From Saccharina japonica (Eukaryota > Sar > Phaeophyceae > Laminariales > Laminariaceae): 64,000 nt of DNA. The stretch lies in assembly GCA_008828725.1 (NCBI GenBank), contig MEHQ01002721.1:660309-724308 (forward strand), read 5' to 3'. The notes under the pieces were generated by a model that was not told where the DNA came from, did no database searches, and worked only from the letters and a program-made list of their open reading frames with translations. How positions within the stretch are numbered: position 1 is the stretch's first letter; each line of letters begins with the position of its first letter. A program made the position numbers and the translations under genes. This document shows positions 62,155-64,000 of the stretch, piece after piece.

Positions 62155-64000
62155 GTGAAGCTCGAGATATGATGGAACGGGCGCAGGGATTTAACGTTGC
62201 TGGCTTGGAATCGCAGCTTCTCTTCAGTATAGGAGACCTCTTGCATATTAATTCCTCTGTTGATGGAGACTAAAAGGCTATAAGCTGGGAAACCGGAAGA
62301 GAGGGAGAGTGAGAAAGAGGGGGCGAGCTGGCGAGGCTCTGCTTAAGACAGCAGAGCCTCTTGCTCTCGCTTATAGCCCGCTAGTCGGGTGGTTACGCTA
62401 GTTCTCCCGCTAACAGCCCGTTAGTCGGGTAGCTATAGTAGTCTAGGGAACTTTTCATTGCTGCTTAGCTATACCTGAGTGATCGTCTCACCCTGTCCCA
62501 AGGGTAATGCCAGTCCTGTGGAAATCTCAAAGCCAATTCTCCGGGTTCTCTCGTCTTTTAAGGAATGTTCTGATACTCAGAAATCCTATGGGTTTGCGAA
62601 GCCTCGATGCTACTGCCTATCTGATCTACCAAGGAAACTTCAGTACACGATAATAACCTTAGGGTAGGACAAAGCTTAAGCTTTGGACCTGCACGATTAT
62701 CTCTCAGCCATTATATAGCCCTAGAGCATCTAATTACATAAGCCCACCCTGAACAGTCGTACATGCAGACCACACGATGGTCGATGGGTGATAACAAAGT
62801 TCATCCCAAAACACTGAGAAAGGGGGGTCGAAGATGCGGTTCGAAACAACAAATGAGGCTAACGAATTTCCCCACACCTCGTAGTGAGGCCTAAGCATCA
62901 CGGATAGAGTCATCGTAGTGAAGCTCGAGATATGATGGAAGGGGCGCAGGGGTTTAACGCTGCTGGCTTGGAATCGCCGCTTCTCTTCAGTGTAGGAGAC
63001 CTCTTGGTGTATGTCAATTCCTCTGTTGATGGGGACTAAAAGGCTATAAGCTGGGAAACCGGAAGGGAGGTGGAACCGGAGGAGAGTGAGAGAGAGGGGG
63101 AGAGTTGGCGAGGCTCTGCTTAAGACAGCAGAACCTCTTGCTCTCGCTAATAGCCCGCTAGTCGGGTGGTTACGCTAGTTCTCCCGCTAACAGCCCGTTA
63201 GTCGGGTAGCTATAGTAGTCTAGGGAATTTTCCCATGATGCTCAGCTGTTCCTGAGTGATCGTCTTATCCTGTCCCAGCGGATAATACCAGTCCTGTGGA
63301 AATCGCAAAGCCAATTCTCCGGGTTCTCTCGTCTTCAAAGGAATATTCTGGTACCCAGAACATTCCTATGGGCTTGCGAAGCCTCGATGCTACTGCCTAT
63401 CTGATCTACCAAGGCAACTTCAGTACGCGATCATAATCTTAGGGTAGGACAAAGCGTTGGACCTGTAAGATTATCTCTCAGCCATTTTATAGCCCTGGAG
63501 CATCTCACCACATAAGCCCACCCTGAGCAGTCGTACATGCAGACCACACGATGGTCGATGGGTGATAACAAAGTTCATTCCAAAAGACCGAGAAAGGGGG
63601 GTCGAAGATGCGGCTATTCGAAACAACAAATGAGGCTAAAGACTTCCCCACACCTCATAGTGAGGCCTACGCATCACGGATAGAATCATCGTAGTGAAGC
63701 TCGAGATATGATGGAAGGGGCGCAGGGGTTTAACGCTGCTGGCTTGGAATCACAGCTTCTCTTCAGTGTAGGAGACCTCTTGTTTCATGTCAATTCCTCT
63801 GTTGATGGGGACTAAAATACTATCAGTTGGGAAACCGGAAGAGAGGTGGAACCGGAGGAGAGTGGGAGAGAGGGGGCGAGTTGGCGAGGCTCTGCTTAAG
63901 ACAACAGAACCTCTTGCTCTCGCTAATAGCCCGCTAGTCGGGTGGTTACGCTAGTTCTCCCGCTAACAGCCCGTTAGTCGGGTAGTTATAGTAGTCTAGG
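62155..64000 (+). repeat. Satellite array 2, runs off the window end
   Basis: Monomers 62155-62917, 62918-63693 and 63694 onward (open). The first unit carries the same GGTGGAACCGGA deletion as unit 4 of array 1 (53111), so it is that variant. The stem-loop and CCCGCTAGTCGGGTGG motifs are conserved. Confidence 0.95.

Overview
The window looks like gene-poor nuclear DNA of a eukaryote. It has no operons, no ribosome binding sites and no long conserved ORFs. It does have candidate spliced exons with GT donors and polypyrimidine-AG acceptors, many interspersed repeats, long microsatellites (CAA, GTT, CTC, CAG, CAC), satellite arrays and internal TTAGGG telomere-like tracts. Three single-base Ns (16497, 33917, 40236) mark it as draft sequence. 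A stramenopile such as a brown alga fits this mix of CTG/CAG repeats, GC-rich secretory exon and TTAGGG motif, but that assignment is inference and is not proved by any gene seen here.

Layout. 1-1.7 kb is GC-rich and coding-like, with one 290-codon minus-strand ORF of unknown function. From about 1.9 to 47 kb the window is a mosaic of non-autonomous mobile elements. Several can be classified from terminal inverted repeats (TIRs) plus target-site duplications (TSDs): a PIF/Harbinger-type MITE (TTA TSD, three copies), a piggyBac-type MITE (TTAA TSD, at least six copies), a hAT-type MITE (8-bp TSD, one), a Tc1/mariner-type MITE (TA TSD, one), an unclassified TIR family with 4-bp TSDs (about six copies), a 584-bp TIR element with a 7-bp TSD, and a 948-bp fold-back element built from GATC-containing minisatellite. 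Two related families that end in long C tracts, here called A (about 23 copies) and B (about 10 copies), are the commonest repeats. Elements are nested up to three deep near 16.4-17.0 kb and 22.8-23.4 kb.

The best gene evidence is a secretory first exon at 20458-20874 with a donor site and a possible small second exon at 21250-21300, and a possible 3'-terminal exon at 43249-43434 after a long pyrimidine tract. Whether they belong to one gene cannot be decided here.

From about 45.5 kb onward tandem repeats dominate: a GGTT-rich tract, palindromic ACTCCGAGTA clusters, a 765-817 bp satellite in two arrays (50700-55231 and 62155 to the window end) each preceded by the same ~1 kb unit, and four minisatellites between 57.2 and 60.5 kb. 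Monomer variants are shared within and between the arrays, so they have a common higher-order history. This could be pericentromeric, subtelomeric or knob-like heterochromatin.

No complete autonomous transposon, rRNA, intact tRNA or CRISPR array was found.
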